Positions 1 to 8,094 of a stretch of 64,000 bases of DNA are shown here, in pieces. Within the stretch, counting starts at the first letter, position 1. Every line of letters begins with the position of its first letter. This DNA is from Branchiibius cervicis (lineage in GTDB: Bacteria; Actinomycetota; Actinomycetes; Actinomycetales; Dermatophilaceae): assembly GCF_042661605.1 (NCBI RefSeq), contig NZ_JBHSWJ010000002.1:1364001-1428000 (forward strand). Reading direction: 5' to 3'. The notes beneath the pieces were generated by a model that saw only the letters and a list, made by a program, of their open reading frames with translations, had not been told where the DNA came from and did not search any database. The translations under genes were made by a program, and so were the position numbers.

Positions 1-108
1 GAGGCACAACTCGACCCGCTCGGCGACTTCGGAGAACAGGGCGAAGTTGACTCCGCTGCCGTCGTACGTCGCACCGAGCGGGTAGGGGTGGCCTGGCCAG
101 ATCTGCAT
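1..108 (-). CDS. glgX: Glycogen debranching enzyme GlgX, N-terminal fragment
   Basis: Only the first 36 codons are inside the window; the gene runs off the left edge. The start is an ATG at 106-108 on the minus strand. The peptide opens MQIWPGHPYPLGATYDG and continues with GVNFALFSE, which is the typical beginning of the CBM48 / isoamylase N-terminal domain of GlgX-type debranching enzymes. These hydrolyse alpha-1,6 branches of limit-dextrin glycogen in the cytoplasm. The gene is divergent from the YihY-type gene. The family call rests on this short stretch, so the catalytic domain cannot be checked here. Confidence 0.85.
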   Translation of the reverse strand, partial: MQIWPGHPYPLGATYDGSGVNFALFSEVAERVELCL

Positions 109-194
109 GGGCCCATTGTGGTGCACGGGAATCGATGCCTCGCACGGCTACCGTAGGAAGGGGTACGAGACAGGGCGAGAGGACAGGAGATCCG

Positions 195-1304
195 GTGTCG
201 GTGACGACGCGACTGCGGGCAGGAGTGCTCGCGGTGGTGGGACGGATACCCGGTGGCCGTACCGTCCTCGAGCTCGTGCTGCGGACCATCAAGATCTGTA
301 TGGACAACCGGGTGACCGGATTGGCCGCGGAGGCAGGCTTTTTCGCGTTGTTGTCGCTGCCTCCGTTGCTGTTCGGGCTGCTCGGCGGAGTGGGTTACCT
401 GAGCGGCTGGCTGGGCGCGAACACCGTCAACCTGGTGCTGAACAGCATTCGGGAGTACGCCGAGCGCTTCCTGACCGAGCAAAGCCTGCGAGATGTGCTG
501 ATGCCCACACTGGCCAAGGCCCTCGACACGCCGAGACCGGACATCATTTCCGTGGGTTTCCTGGTGTCGTTGTGGTCCGGCTCACGTGCCCTGAACGTGC
601 TGCTGGACACCGTGTCGATCATGTACGGGCAAGGTGGCCGGCGCGGCATCGTACGGACCCGTGTCCTGTCGTTGTCCTTGTACTTCATGGCCATCCTGAT
701 CGGCGCCATCGTGGTGCCGCTGATCGTGATCGGCCCCGGTCTGCTGTCGGACTGGCTGCCGGGGGAGTTGCGCTGGCTGATGGTTTTCTACTGGCCGCTG
801 GTCGCGGGCCTGACCGTGGCCGGGTTCGCGACGTTGTTCTACCTCTCGACGCCGCACCGGACGCCCTGGAAGCGGGACGTGCCGGGCGCCGTACTCACCT
901 TGGTCATCTGGCTGCTCGCCTCGGTCGCCCTGCGCTACACGCTCGCCAACTCCGTCGCCGGTGCCAGCACGTCCATCTACGGACCCCTCGCCGCATCGAT
1001 CGTCGTGCTGATCTGGCTCTACTTCCTGGGTATCGCGGTCCTGATCGGGGCAGCCTTCAACGCGGCCACCATGCAGAAGTGGCCGGTGGACACCCGTGAC
1101 CCGGTGCACATCTGGGTCCAGCAGCGCATCGAGACCTCCGTCGCGCGGCGGCGGGCAGTCGCCGATCCCAGCGCGCCCACGGAGCCGGTGCTCCTGCGCC
1201 GGGCGGCGGTGCGGTTGCCACGGTCGCGAACCCGGGCCGATGAGGGGCCGAAACCCCGTGACGAGGACGTGTCGCGTTTGGATTCGTCTCGCGCGATCGG
1301 TTAG
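195..1304 (+). CDS. YihY/virulence factor BrkB family membrane protein
   Basis: A protein of about 369 residues with several long hydrophobic segments (FFALLSLPPLLFGLLGG near the start, then LYFMAILIGAIVVPLIVIG, and a late IVVLIWLYFLGIAVLIGAAF) and the conserved LIWLYF...GAAFNA ending of the YihY/BrkB family. The family is of poorly defined function; its early RNase BN assignment was withdrawn. The frame is open from an ATG at 135, but GTG at 195 is preferred because GGAGA lies about 5 bases before it. The basic, proline-rich C-terminal tail (about the last 70 residues) is probably cytoplasmic. Its stop codon overlaps a likely tRNA promoter. Confidence 0.85.
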   Translation: MSVTTRLRAGVLAVVGRIPGGRTVLELVLRTIKICMDNRVTGLAAEAGFFALLSLPPLLFGLLGGVGYLSGWLGANTVNLVLNSIREYAERFLTEQSLRDVLMPTLAKALDTPRPDIISVGFLVSLWSGSRALNVLLDTVSIMYGQGGRRGIVRTRVLSLSLYFMAILIGAIVVPLIVIGPGLLSDWLPGELRWLMVFYWPLVAGLTVAGFATLFYLSTPHRTPWKRDVPGAVLTLVIWLLASVALRYTLANSVAGASTSIYGPLAASIVVLIWLYFLGIAVLIGAAFNAATMQKWPVDTRDPVHIWVQQRIETSVARRRAVADPSAPTEPVLLRRAAVRLPRSRTRADEGPKPRDEDVSRLDSSRAIG

Positions 1305-1307
1305 TCT
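1278..1307 (+). promoter_or_regulatory. Probable promoter of the tRNA cluster
   Basis: TTGGAT at 1278-1283 and TAGTCT at 1302-1307 are separated by 18 bases, a good match to an actinobacterial housekeeping -35/-10 pair. The -10 overlaps the stop codon of the YihY gene. Transcription would begin near 1314, about 30 bases before the first tRNA. Confidence 0.5.
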
Positions 1308-1345
1308 CAGGCGGCACGAAGCGCAGAACTGCGCGGGTTGCACGT

Positions 1346-1418
1346 GCGGACATAGCTCAGTTGGTAGAGCGCAACCTTGCCAAGGTTGAGGTCGCCGGTT
1401 CGAGCCCGGTTGTCCGCT
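1346..1418 (+). tRNA. tRNA-Gly (GCC), copy 1
   Basis: Full cloverleaf: acceptor GCGGACA pairs with TGTCCGC, D-arm with AGTTGGTA, anticodon loop TTGCCAA giving GCC, and T-loop TTCGAGC. The discriminator is T, and here it is followed by an encoded CCA at 1419-1421. It is the first of four closely spaced tRNA genes and is identical to copy 2 over 73 bases. Confidence 0.97.
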
Positions 1419-1444
1419 CCAGTGGCCGCCCGTCGGCCGCGCCT

Positions 1445-1515
1445 GGTGGAGTGGCCGAGAGGCGAGGCAACGGCCTGCAAAGCCGTCTACACGGGTTCAA
1501 ATCCCGTCTCCACCT
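1445..1515 (+). tRNA. tRNA-Cys (GCA)
   Basis: Acceptor GGTGGAG pairs with CTCCACC. The anticodon arm carries GCA in its loop (CTGCAAA), and the T-loop is TTCAAAT. CCA is not encoded. It lies 26 bases after the first tRNA-Gly, so co-transcription is likely. Confidence 0.96.
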
Positions 1516-1594
1516 CGGACCCCCGTTTTGCTGCGGGGGAGTGCACTCGGATAGAGTTCACGACGTTGTCCAGCCGGGATCGGCGGGGCAGCAG

Positions 1595-1667
1595 GCGGAC
1601 ATAGCTCAGTTGGTAGAGCGCAACCTTGCCAAGGTTGAGGTCGCCGGTTCGAGCCCGGTTGTCCGCT
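1595..1667 (+). tRNA. tRNA-Gly (GCC), copy 2
   Basis: Identical to copy 1 across all 73 bases, with the same GCC anticodon. It differs only in what follows: the discriminator T is followed by CTG, so CCA must be added after transcription. Confidence 0.97.
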
Positions 1668-1694
1668 CTGAAGATCGCTTCGGCGGTCTTCTTT

Positions 1695-1766
1695 GGGCGA
1701 TTGGCGCAGCGGTAGCGCGCTTCCCTGACACGGAAGAGGTCACTGGTTCGATCCCAGTATCGCCCA
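1695..1766 (+). tRNA. tRNA-Val (GAC)
   Basis: Acceptor GGGCGAT pairs with ATCGCCC. The anticodon loop CTGACAC gives GAC (valine), and the T-loop is TTCGATC. CCA follows at 1767-1769. It is the last gene of the Gly-Cys-Gly-Val cluster, and a strong hairpin follows 10 bases later. Confidence 0.96.
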
Positions 1767-1778
1767 CCATCGTTTGAG

Positions 1779-1811
1779 GCCCCTGACCAGCGGAAACGCA
1801 AGGTCAGGGGC
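1779..1811 (+). terminator. Hairpin after the tRNA cluster
   Basis: GCCCCTGACC at 1779-1788 is the exact inverted partner of GGTCAGGGGC at 1802-1811, with a 13-base loop. There is no T run, as is common in high-GC actinobacteria. Its position right after tRNA-Val fits a terminator. Confidence 0.6.
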
Positions 1812-2154
1812 AACTCGGCCCATCCGTGCAGCGAGGACCCCGACGGACACTCGACCATCACCATCAAGGGCAGCGTCTGGGCTTGGAAGCCGATGGCCGC
1901 ACTGGTCAACGGCACCACCGTCCGCGGGAGCGTCACGGCCCTGGGTGGCGGATCGCCGCAGATGCCGTGGTCGGTCAAGAACAACACGGTCGGCGGCAGC
2001 ATCACGATCTCCGAGCGTCTTCATCGTCCAGAACAAGATCGCGCGCAACCTGATCTGCTACCGGCTAACGCCAGGGGTCTCGGGTGGATTCGTTCCCGGA
2101 GCGGTGAATGTGGTGGGCGGCAGCGCCCTCGGTCAGCGCGCGGCGTTGGTCTGA
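1812..2154 (+). pseudogene. Remnant of a repeat-rich (beta-helix-like) protein gene
   Basis: Frame 1812 onward reads SAHPCSEDPDGHSTITIKG and later WSVKNNTVGGSITIS. Near 2013-2018 the coding signal moves to another frame, which reads VFIVQNKIARNLICYR and ends GGSALGQRAALV at a stop (2152-2154). The NTVGGSITI / VQNKIARNL pattern resembles regularly repeated, probably exported actinobacterial proteins. No start codon or N-terminal region is present: the coding signal begins directly after the tRNA terminator. The missing 5' end together with an internal shift makes a decayed gene more likely than a sequence error alone. Function unknown. Confidence 0.6.
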
Positions 2155-2177
2155 GCCAGGGTGGATGCGGTCGCAGG

Positions 2178-3596
2178 TCAGACCAGGACTGAGTCGTCCT
2201 CCCGGTTCGCTTCCGCATTGCGGCGTGCCATCGAAGCGTAGAAGTCCACGTCGTCGTAGCCGGTGGGCAGCGCAATCCCGAACTCGGTGCGCGCGGTCTC
2301 CGGGATCGCGTACAACACGGTCTGGGCGTCGTACTGCGCCTCGTTCCGCGGGGTGTCGGCGAACGGGAAACCGGCCCGCATGTCCGGGTGGTACTCCTCT
2401 TTGAACCGCCGCAGGTTCTCGGCGTTCTCGCCGGTGAGGATGGCGTTGGCGTCGGCCGCGGCATAGTTTGCGCATATGTCGTAGAGCGTCCAGCCGGCGC
2501 CGACGGCGGCGTGGATCGTGCCCCCGCTGTACAAGCCCGGCTGCCCCGGGAAGAAGACCTCGAGATGGAGCCTCGGGTGACCGCGGCGATACTCGACGAT
2601 GTCGTCGGGCAGGAAGTCGTAGCGCACCTGGTATCCCGTCGCGAAGACAATGATGTCGATCTCCTCCGCCGTCCCGTCGTCAAAGTGCACCGTCGATCCG
2701 TCGACCCGGGTGATATCGGGCCGCCGCTGCAGCAGTCCGTGGGTAAAGGCGTGCAGCACCGTGTTGCTCACGATCGGGTGTGTCTCGCCGATCGGGCCCT
2801 CCGGCGCGGGCAGGCCGTAGGCGCTCAGATCGCCGACCGTCGCGACGATGAGATCCATGAAGTCCTCTGGCTTCATCCCGGTCATCCACGGCCGCTGCGC
2901 GATCGCGGCTCGGCCGTCGAGGAAGTCCGGTAGAGCGACCCCGAAGATCTGCTTGGGGAAGAACCAGTACGGCCTGCGGGTGGACAGGAACGCGGCCGAT
3001 GCGTGGAACGCGGCATCGGAGGCGATGTCCACCCCACTGTTGCCCGCCCCGACGACGAGCACCCGCTTGCCCTCGAACAGCTTCGGCGAGCGATAGTCCC
3101 GGGAGTGCATGGCCGTCCCCGTGAAGCTGTCCAGGCCCTCGATCTGTGGCAACTGGGGTCGCCACTGGGTGCCGATCGCGCTGTAGACGCCGCGGTAGTC
3201 ACGGACTTCCCCGGTGGACAGGCGCACCCGGTAGAAGCGGCCCTCCTCGGTGTCGATGGGCTCGACCTGCTCGACCGAGGTGTCGAACTGACACAACGCG
3301 TCCAGTTCGAATTCCTGGGCGAAGTCGCGGATGTAGTCGCGCAACTCCGACCATTTGGGGTACATCGCGAGGTCGTCGGACATCGGATATCCGACGAAAC
3401 CGCCCGCAATGCGCGAGGAGATCATGCTGCACGTCTCGTACATCGGTGTGCCGGGGTTGTCGATGTCCCACAACCCACCCACGCTGTGGTGCCGCTCGAC
3501 GATGTCGACCTCGATGCCGTAGCGCCGGAACGCACGGGCGGCGATCAGTCCGTTCGGACCGGCTCCGATGATGAGGAAACGGGTGGGCAGGGGCAT
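2178..3596 (-). CDS. Flavin-containing monooxygenase (class B type)
   Basis: A 472-residue NAD(P)-binding flavoprotein. The FAD-binding GAGPNG is at residues 11-16, the FMO fingerprint FTGTAMHSRDY at 158-168 (F-x-G-x3-H-x3-Y), and the NADP-binding GAGNSG at 183-188. This order is that of FMO / Baeyer-Villiger-like enzymes, which use NADPH and O2 to oxygenate soft nucleophiles or ketones; the substrate cannot be read from sequence. The gene is divergent from the LysR regulator across a 182-base gap, a common arrangement for a LysR target gene. Start ATG at 3594-3596. Confidence 0.9.
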   Translation of the reverse strand: MPLPTRFLIIGAGPNGLIAARAFRRYGIEVDIVERHHSVGGLWDIDNPGTPMYETCSMISSRIAGGFVGYPMSDDLAMYPKWSELRDYIRDFAQEFELDALCQFDTSVEQVEPIDTEEGRFYRVRLSTGEVRDYRGVYSAIGTQWRPQLPQIEGLDSFTGTAMHSRDYRSPKLFEGKRVLVVGAGNSGVDIASDAAFHASAAFLSTRRPYWFFPKQIFGVALPDFLDGRAAIAQRPWMTGMKPEDFMDLIVATVGDLSAYGLPAPEGPIGETHPIVSNTVLHAFTHGLLQRRPDITRVDGSTVHFDDGTAEEIDIIVFATGYQVRYDFLPDDIVEYRRGHPRLHLEVFFPGQPGLYSGGTIHAAVGAGWTLYDICANYAAADANAILTGENAENLRRFKEEYHPDMRAGFPFADTPRNEAQYDAQTVLYAIPETARTEFGIALPTGYDDVDFYASMARRNAEANREDDSVLV

Positions 3597-3778
3597 GGAC
3601 GATCTCTTTTCCGGGAGCTTGGCAATCGGGATGGGGCGGGTACGACGCCCTCGTGTTGTCGAGTGTCGTGCGTCACATCGGCCGACGTACAGGTCGATTC
3701 CCGTAGGCCTGCGTACGCCGGAGTTAATGGGGTGCGCCGCACTAGCCTTGAGCCACCTGCGATGAAGGAGGTGCCGCT

Positions 3779-4705
3779 GTGTACGAGAACGCCGCCCGCC
3801 TCGACGTCGGCCTGCGCGGACTGCACGCCTTCGTGATCCTGGCCGAAGAACGGCACTTCAGTCGCGCCGCTGCCCGGCTCTTCGTGACCCCGCCCGCGCT
3901 CAGCCAGCAGATCCGACGTATCGAGTCATCGCTGGGTGTGCGCCTCATTGATCGCGAGGCACGACCGCTCGAACTCACCGATGCGGGTCGCCTGCTGCTG
4001 GAGCGTGCGCACCGGATCCTGCAGGAAGGTGAGGATCTGGCTACCGGGCTCGCCCGAGTACGCCGTCGTGAATCCGCAACACTGCGAATCGGATTCGTGA
4101 CGGGCGCGGCGGGATCCCTGACCGGCCACATCCTGGGTGCGTTGACCCGCGGATTCGAGTTGGAGCAGATCGCGTGGACTGAGCAGACGTCCGCCGTGGC
4201 TTCAGGTGAGGTGGACGCCGCGTTCGTTCGTCCGCCCCTGCCCGCGGCTGGCGGTATCGAGCTGCAGACCGTCGTGGTCGAGCCGCGACTGGCGATGCTG
4301 CCGCCGGGTCATCGGCTGGCCGGCCGGTCATCCCTGTCGGTCCTCGAGTTGAACGACGAAGTCCACGTGACGACCGATCGCATGCCATTGCAGTGGTTGG
4401 CCTGGTGGTCGGTCGACCCGAGGCCCGACGGGCGCCGGGTGACCTTCGGGCCCGTCGTGCACACCATGGACGAACAGGTCCAGACCGTCGCAGCCGGCCT
4501 GGCCGTCGGGATCACCGCCGGATCGATCGCCGATCTCTACCTGGGTTCGGGTGTCGTGTTCGTCCCCCTGGACGATGTCGAGCCGTGCACGGTCGCGTTG
4601 TGTACGCGATCCCGGGACAGTCATCCAGGAGTGATCGAGCTGCGGCGCGTGGTGTCGGAGCTGGGAGCACACGAGATGGCGCCCGACCGTCGCCGGCGGC
4701 GATGA
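3779..4705 (+). CDS. LysR family transcriptional regulator
   Basis: A 308-residue protein with an N-terminal winged helix-turn-helix (HFSRAAARLFVTPPALSQQI, about residues 23-42) and the start of the linker helix (SLGVRLIDRE), then a periplasmic-binding-protein-like effector domain. The start is GTG at 3779, 5 bases after the ribosome site GAAGGAGGTG. A possible -10 TAGCCT lies at 3743-3748. The flavin monooxygenase is divergent, and the next two genes overlap this one, so it may control both sides. The inducer is unknown. Confidence 0.92.
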   Translation: MYENAARLDVGLRGLHAFVILAEERHFSRAAARLFVTPPALSQQIRRIESSLGVRLIDREARPLELTDAGRLLLERAHRILQEGEDLATGLARVRRRESATLRIGFVTGAAGSLTGHILGALTRGFELEQIAWTEQTSAVASGEVDAAFVRPPLPAAGGIELQTVVVEPRLAMLPPGHRLAGRSSLSVLELNDEVHVTTDRMPLQWLAWWSVDPRPDGRRVTFGPVVHTMDEQVQTVAAGLAVGITAGSIADLYLGSGVVFVPLDDVEPCTVALCTRSRDSHPGVIELRRVVSELGAHEMAPDRRRRR

Positions 4706-5205
4706 TGATGGCCATGACCCAGTTGACTGCCCAGGACGAGGGCTTGCTCCGCCGCGCGATCGAGCTCTCCGTGACTGCGGTCGAGCACGGCAACCACCCG
4801 TTCGGTGCGCTACTCGCCGACCCGGACGGCGCCGTCGTGCTGACCGCCGAAAACACGTTCACGACCGATCGGGATGTCACCGGGCACGCCGAGACCAACC
4901 TGGTACGCGCCGCCTCCCGTGCCGGCCTGCTCGAGGATTCCGCACACCTGACCCTGTTCACCAGTTGCGAACCGTGCGCGATGTGCGCCGGAGCGATGTA
5001 CTGGGCGGGCATCGGTCGCCTGGTCTTCGCGATGGCGGAGACCACACTGGCCCGGATGACCGGTTCTCATCCGGAGAATCCGACCCTTGCACTGCCCAGT
5101 CGGACGGTTCTGGCTGCGGGACAACGGAACACGGTCGTCGATGGACCGTTCCTGGAAGACGAGGCGGCGGTCCCGCACGCCGGCTTCTGGGGTTCATCAG
5201 CATGA
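4702..5205 (+). CDS. Nucleoside/cytidine-type deaminase
   Basis: A zinc deaminase of about 163-167 residues of the cytidine deaminase-like fold: HAE (proton shuttle Glu and zinc His) in TGHAETNLVRA, and the zinc Cys pair in SCEPCAMCAGA. The spacing and the NHPFGALL start resemble guanine deaminase / tRNA-adenosine deaminase relatives acting on a free base or nucleoside. Several ATGs (4702, 4705, 4708, 4714) could start it; the first overlap the LysR stop codon, so translation is probably coupled. The next gene overlaps by 4 bases. Confidence 0.85.
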   Translation: MMMAMTQLTAQDEGLLRRAIELSVTAVEHGNHPFGALLADPDGAVVLTAENTFTTDRDVTGHAETNLVRAASRAGLLEDSAHLTLFTSCEPCAMCAGAMYWAGIGRLVFAMAETTLARMTGSHPENPTLALPSRTVLAAGQRNTVVDGPFLEDEAAVPHAGFWGSSA

Positions 5206-6035
5206 GCGACGGACGTCGCCGGGCCATCTTCCTCGACATCGACGGGACGTACGCCGCGCACGGCGTGGTGCCGCCGGCGCACGTGGAGGCGGTGCAAGCC
5301 GCTCGTCGGGCCGGCAACCTGGTCTTCCTCTGCACCGGGCGACCGATGTCGCTGCTGTCGCCGGTGATGCTCGAACCGGGGTTCGACGGTGTCGTCGCCG
5401 CCGCCGGTGCGTACGTCGTCGTGGGCGACGAGGTGGTCTGCGAGGTGCAGTTCCCGGCGGATCTCGCGCACGAGACCGTCGCGGTCCTTCATGGGCACGG
5501 CGTCGGTTTCCTGCTCGAGGCGCCCGAGGCGACCTACGCGCTGGCAGGAACGGCTGCTCGGCTGGCCCGCTCCCTGGGCGCACGGTCCGGCGACCTGGGC
5601 GATGCGGGCGCCATCGGGCAAGACATCCTGGCTTCGCTGCGACCCCTGCCGAGCGACCGGCTGCCGGGGTTCGCCAAGGTGGTCTGCTTCGACTCTCCGG
5701 TGTCGATGGCCCGTCTTGCTGCCGAGCTCGGCCCCCGCGTCGGCCTCGTTCCGACGTCACTGCCGGCCGAGGACGACACGGCCGGCGAACTGTACGTCGC
5801 GGGGGTGCACAAGGCCCGGGGCGTGCAGGCCGCCATCGAACACCTGGGCATTGCGCGAGCGGACGTGATCGCCTTCGGCGATGGGATGAACGATCTGGAA
5901 ATGATCGAGTACGCCGGGATCGGAGTAGCCATGGCCGGCGCCGACGAGCAGGTGCTCGCCGTCGCGGACCGACTGGCCGACGGTCCCGAAAAGGACGGTC
6001 TGGCAACCGCTTTCGCTGAGTTGGGCCTCGTCTGA
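5202..6035 (+). CDS. HAD-superfamily (Cof-type) phosphatase
   Basis: A 277-residue haloacid dehalogenase-like hydrolase. Motif I is FLDIDGTYAAHG (nucleophile Asp in DxDGT), motif II is the Thr in FLCTGRP, and motif IV is VIAFGDGMNDLEMI near the C-terminus. The long insert between motifs II and III is the type-II cap of Cof-like sugar- or nucleotide-phosphate phosphatases. Its ATG lies within the deaminase stop (ATGA), so it is the third coupled gene behind lysR. The substrate is unknown. Confidence 0.88.
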   Translation: MSDGRRRAIFLDIDGTYAAHGVVPPAHVEAVQAARRAGNLVFLCTGRPMSLLSPVMLEPGFDGVVAAAGAYVVVGDEVVCEVQFPADLAHETVAVLHGHGVGFLLEAPEATYALAGTAARLARSLGARSGDLGDAGAIGQDILASLRPLPSDRLPGFAKVVCFDSPVSMARLAAELGPRVGLVPTSLPAEDDTAGELYVAGVHKARGVQAAIEHLGIARADVIAFGDGMNDLEMIEYAGIGVAMAGADEQVLAVADRLADGPEKDGLATAFAELGLV

Positions 6036-6463
6036 ACCGACCTCAGGGCAGTCGCACCTGCCGGTACTCCGACCATCGCGGACCGCCCGACGTCGCTGCC
6101 GCCCTTGTCGACGAGGTCGCCGGTGCGCGGATCGACGATGTGAGCTCCGCGGGTGACGAACGGATCTTTTCTCGAGGATCAGGACGAATCAGGCAAAATG
6201 TACAGCGGTTGTCCAGCGTCGGACGGGGCGGTCTACCGATTCAGTCCGCCGAGACTGTGATCCTGTGCAAGTCACGCGAGGACCGCCCGGTCAACAGCGT
6301 CGACTTCCACGCGGTGCTGCCGTATCTGACTGTTGCTCAACGTGACTGGCTGAACGATGCAACCGCAACCGAGCCTTGATCACCCTTGGCTCCAGCTCAT
6401 CAACCAGCCGCCCGATGGGATCACGTGAGCCTACGTACCTTGCGAGTCGGGCACTTGGTCAAC
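6036..6463. other. Gap with a minus-strand coding remnant
   Basis: On the minus strand about 6043-6165 reads FVTRGAHIVDPRTGDLVDKG and, after one frame change near 6085-6095, SGGPRWSEYRQVRLP and a stop (6043-6045). This looks like the C-terminal end of a real protein whose upstream part is missing; I cannot name the family. On the plus strand 6290-6379 holds a short open stretch (DFHAVLPYLTVAQRDWLND) with no support as a gene. Nothing else is evident before the SDR operon. Confidence 0.35.
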
Positions 6464-6485
6464 TGCCGGGAAGATCTACCGGCAG
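6463..6485. repeat. Inverted repeat / stem-loop
   Basis: CTGCCGG (6463-6469) and CCGGCAG (6479-6485) can form a perfect 7-bp stem with a 9-base loop. It lies 17 bases before the palindromic operator of the SDR operon and may end transcription entering from the left or be a second protein-binding site. Confidence 0.4.
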
Positions 6486-6501
6486 TGTTACGTTGATCAT
6501 A

Positions 6502-6519
6502 TAGCTGATACGACAGCTA
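6502..6519. promoter_or_regulatory. Palindromic operator of the SDR-MarR operon
   Basis: TAGCTG-N6-CAGCTA is a perfect 18-bp inverted repeat located 45 bases before the first SDR start. Its size and AT-rich centre suit a MarR-family dimer, and a MarR gene closes the downstream operon. Autoregulation is an inference. Confidence 0.5.
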
Positions 6520-6563
6520 AATGCAGCGAACCGACGTTCGCGAAGCGAGAAGAGGAGAACTCG

Positions 6564-7328
6564 ATGGCGAGATTGACGGGAAAGGTGGCGGTCGTGACGG
6601 GCGCTGCCTCCGGCATCGGAGAAGGGATTGCGCGGATGTTCGCGCAGGAGGGTGCGCGTGTCGTGCTGGCCGATCGCAACCAGGAGCGGGGTCAGCAGAT
6701 CGCCGACGAGATCGCTGCCGACGGTGCCGACGCCCGGTTCGTGACGGTGGACGTGACCGACAAGGCGACCGTGCAGGAGCTGCACGACCAGACTTTGCAG
6801 GCGCACGGGCGGGTGGACGTCCTGGTCAACTCCGCCGGGATCCTGGTCAACGGCGGCTTCCTGGAGTTGACTGACAGCGACTTCGACCGCGTGATGGCGA
6901 TCAATCTGCGCGGGCCCATCTGGACGATGCAGGCGTTCCTGCCGGACATGGCGGCGCAACGGTCCGGCTCGGTGATCAACCTGTCGTCGATCTCCGCCAT
7001 CTGGCCGGAGTCCGGCGCCTACTTCTACGGCGCCTCCAAGGCGGCGATCGCCAAGCTCACCCGCGACGTGGCCCGTGAGTTCGCGCCGTACGGCGTGCGG
7101 CTCAACGCAATCCTGCCCGGGCCGACCGACACGCCGTTGGTGCCGGACTTCGTCCGCAACGACCCGGCCGTGATGCAGTCGGTGATCGACAATCAGGCGG
7201 TGCTCGGCCGACTGTCCCGCCCCGAGGACATCGCCTTTGCCGCCGTCTACCTCGCCTCCGACGAGTCGGCCATGGTGACCGGTCAGCAGATGGTCATCGA
7301 TTCCGGCGTCACAATCTCCAACAAATGA
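6564..7328 (+). CDS. SDR family NAD(P)-dependent oxidoreductase
   Basis: A 254-residue classical short-chain dehydrogenase. The cofactor motif TGAASGIGEG is at about residues 12-21, NSAG follows strand 4, and the catalytic Ser-Tyr-Lys is carried by INLSSIS and YFYGASK. An Asp-Arg pair after strand 2 (VLADRN) suggests NAD preference. The start ATG follows AGAGGAG. It overlaps the next SDR by 4 bases. Two adjacent SDRs with a MarR regulator suggest oxidation and reduction steps on one hydroxylated or carbonyl substrate, not identifiable here. Confidence 0.92.
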   Translation: MARLTGKVAVVTGAASGIGEGIARMFAQEGARVVLADRNQERGQQIADEIAADGADARFVTVDVTDKATVQELHDQTLQAHGRVDVLVNSAGILVNGGFLELTDSDFDRVMAINLRGPIWTMQAFLPDMAAQRSGSVINLSSISAIWPESGAYFYGASKAAIAKLTRDVAREFAPYGVRLNAILPGPTDTPLVPDFVRNDPAVMQSVIDNQAVLGRLSRPEDIAFAAVYLASDESAMVTGQQMVIDSGVTISNK

Positions 7329-8077
7329 GTACCCCTCAGCCGCAACGGCGCTCGGTCCTGATCACCGGCGGGACCGCGGGAATCGGTCTGGCCACGGCCG
7401 CCGCCTTCGCCTCCGCCGGCGCCGACGTCGTCATCTCGGGACGTGACCCCGAACGCGGTCGTACGGCGGTCGAGAGTCTCGCCGATGCCCCCGGGCGCGT
7501 CAGCTACGTGCCGGCCGACGTCAGCAGGAGCGGCGACATCGACAACCTCTTCGCGCAGGTGCTGCAGCAGCACGGCCAGCTCGACGTGCTGGTCAACAAC
7601 GCGGCGTACGAGTTCAACCGGCCGTTGGCGGAAACCACGCTCGAGGACTACCAGCGCGTGATGGACACCAACTTGCGCAGCTACTACTACGCCTCGGTCC
7701 TGGCCGTGCGTCACATGGTGCCCCGCGGCGGGGGAGTGATTGTCAACATCAACTCGGTCACCAGCGAGCACCCCGTCCCGGGCACCGGTCTCTACGCCAT
7801 GGCCAAGGGCGGCGTGAAGCTGCTCACCAAGGCGCTGGCGATCGAGCACGGCAAGGACGGTATCCGGGTCAACGAGATCAACCCCGGGACCATTCACACC
7901 GCCGTCTTCGATGCCCCCGAGAGCGCCGCTCTCAAAGAGGGAGCCATCGCGGCCACCCCTCTCGGTCGGCTCGGGAAGCCTGAGGAGATCGCCGCTGCAG
8001 TGGTGTTCCTGGCCAGCGACGCCTCGAGCTTCACCAACGGGTCGTCGTGGCTCATCGATGGCGGCCTGACGATCTGA
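7325..8077 (+). CDS. SDR family oxidoreductase (second of the pair)
   Basis: A 250-residue classical short-chain dehydrogenase with TGGTAGIGLA (cofactor), NNAAYEF after strand 4, and the catalytic NINSVTS and YAMAKGG motifs. After strand 2 it has SGRDPERG, with Arg, which tends to favour NADPH. The different cofactor signature from its neighbour is consistent with separate steps. Its ATG overlaps the previous stop (ATGA), and the MarR gene follows 17 bases later. Confidence 0.92.
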   Translation: MSTPQPQRRSVLITGGTAGIGLATAAAFASAGADVVISGRDPERGRTAVESLADAPGRVSYVPADVSRSGDIDNLFAQVLQQHGQLDVLVNNAAYEFNRPLAETTLEDYQRVMDTNLRSYYYASVLAVRHMVPRGGGVIVNINSVTSEHPVPGTGLYAMAKGGVKLLTKALAIEHGKDGIRVNEINPGTIHTAVFDAPESAALKEGAIAATPLGRLGKPEEIAAAVVFLASDASSFTNGSSWLIDGGLTI

Positions 8078-8094
8078 ACCAGGAGAGAGAAGTC

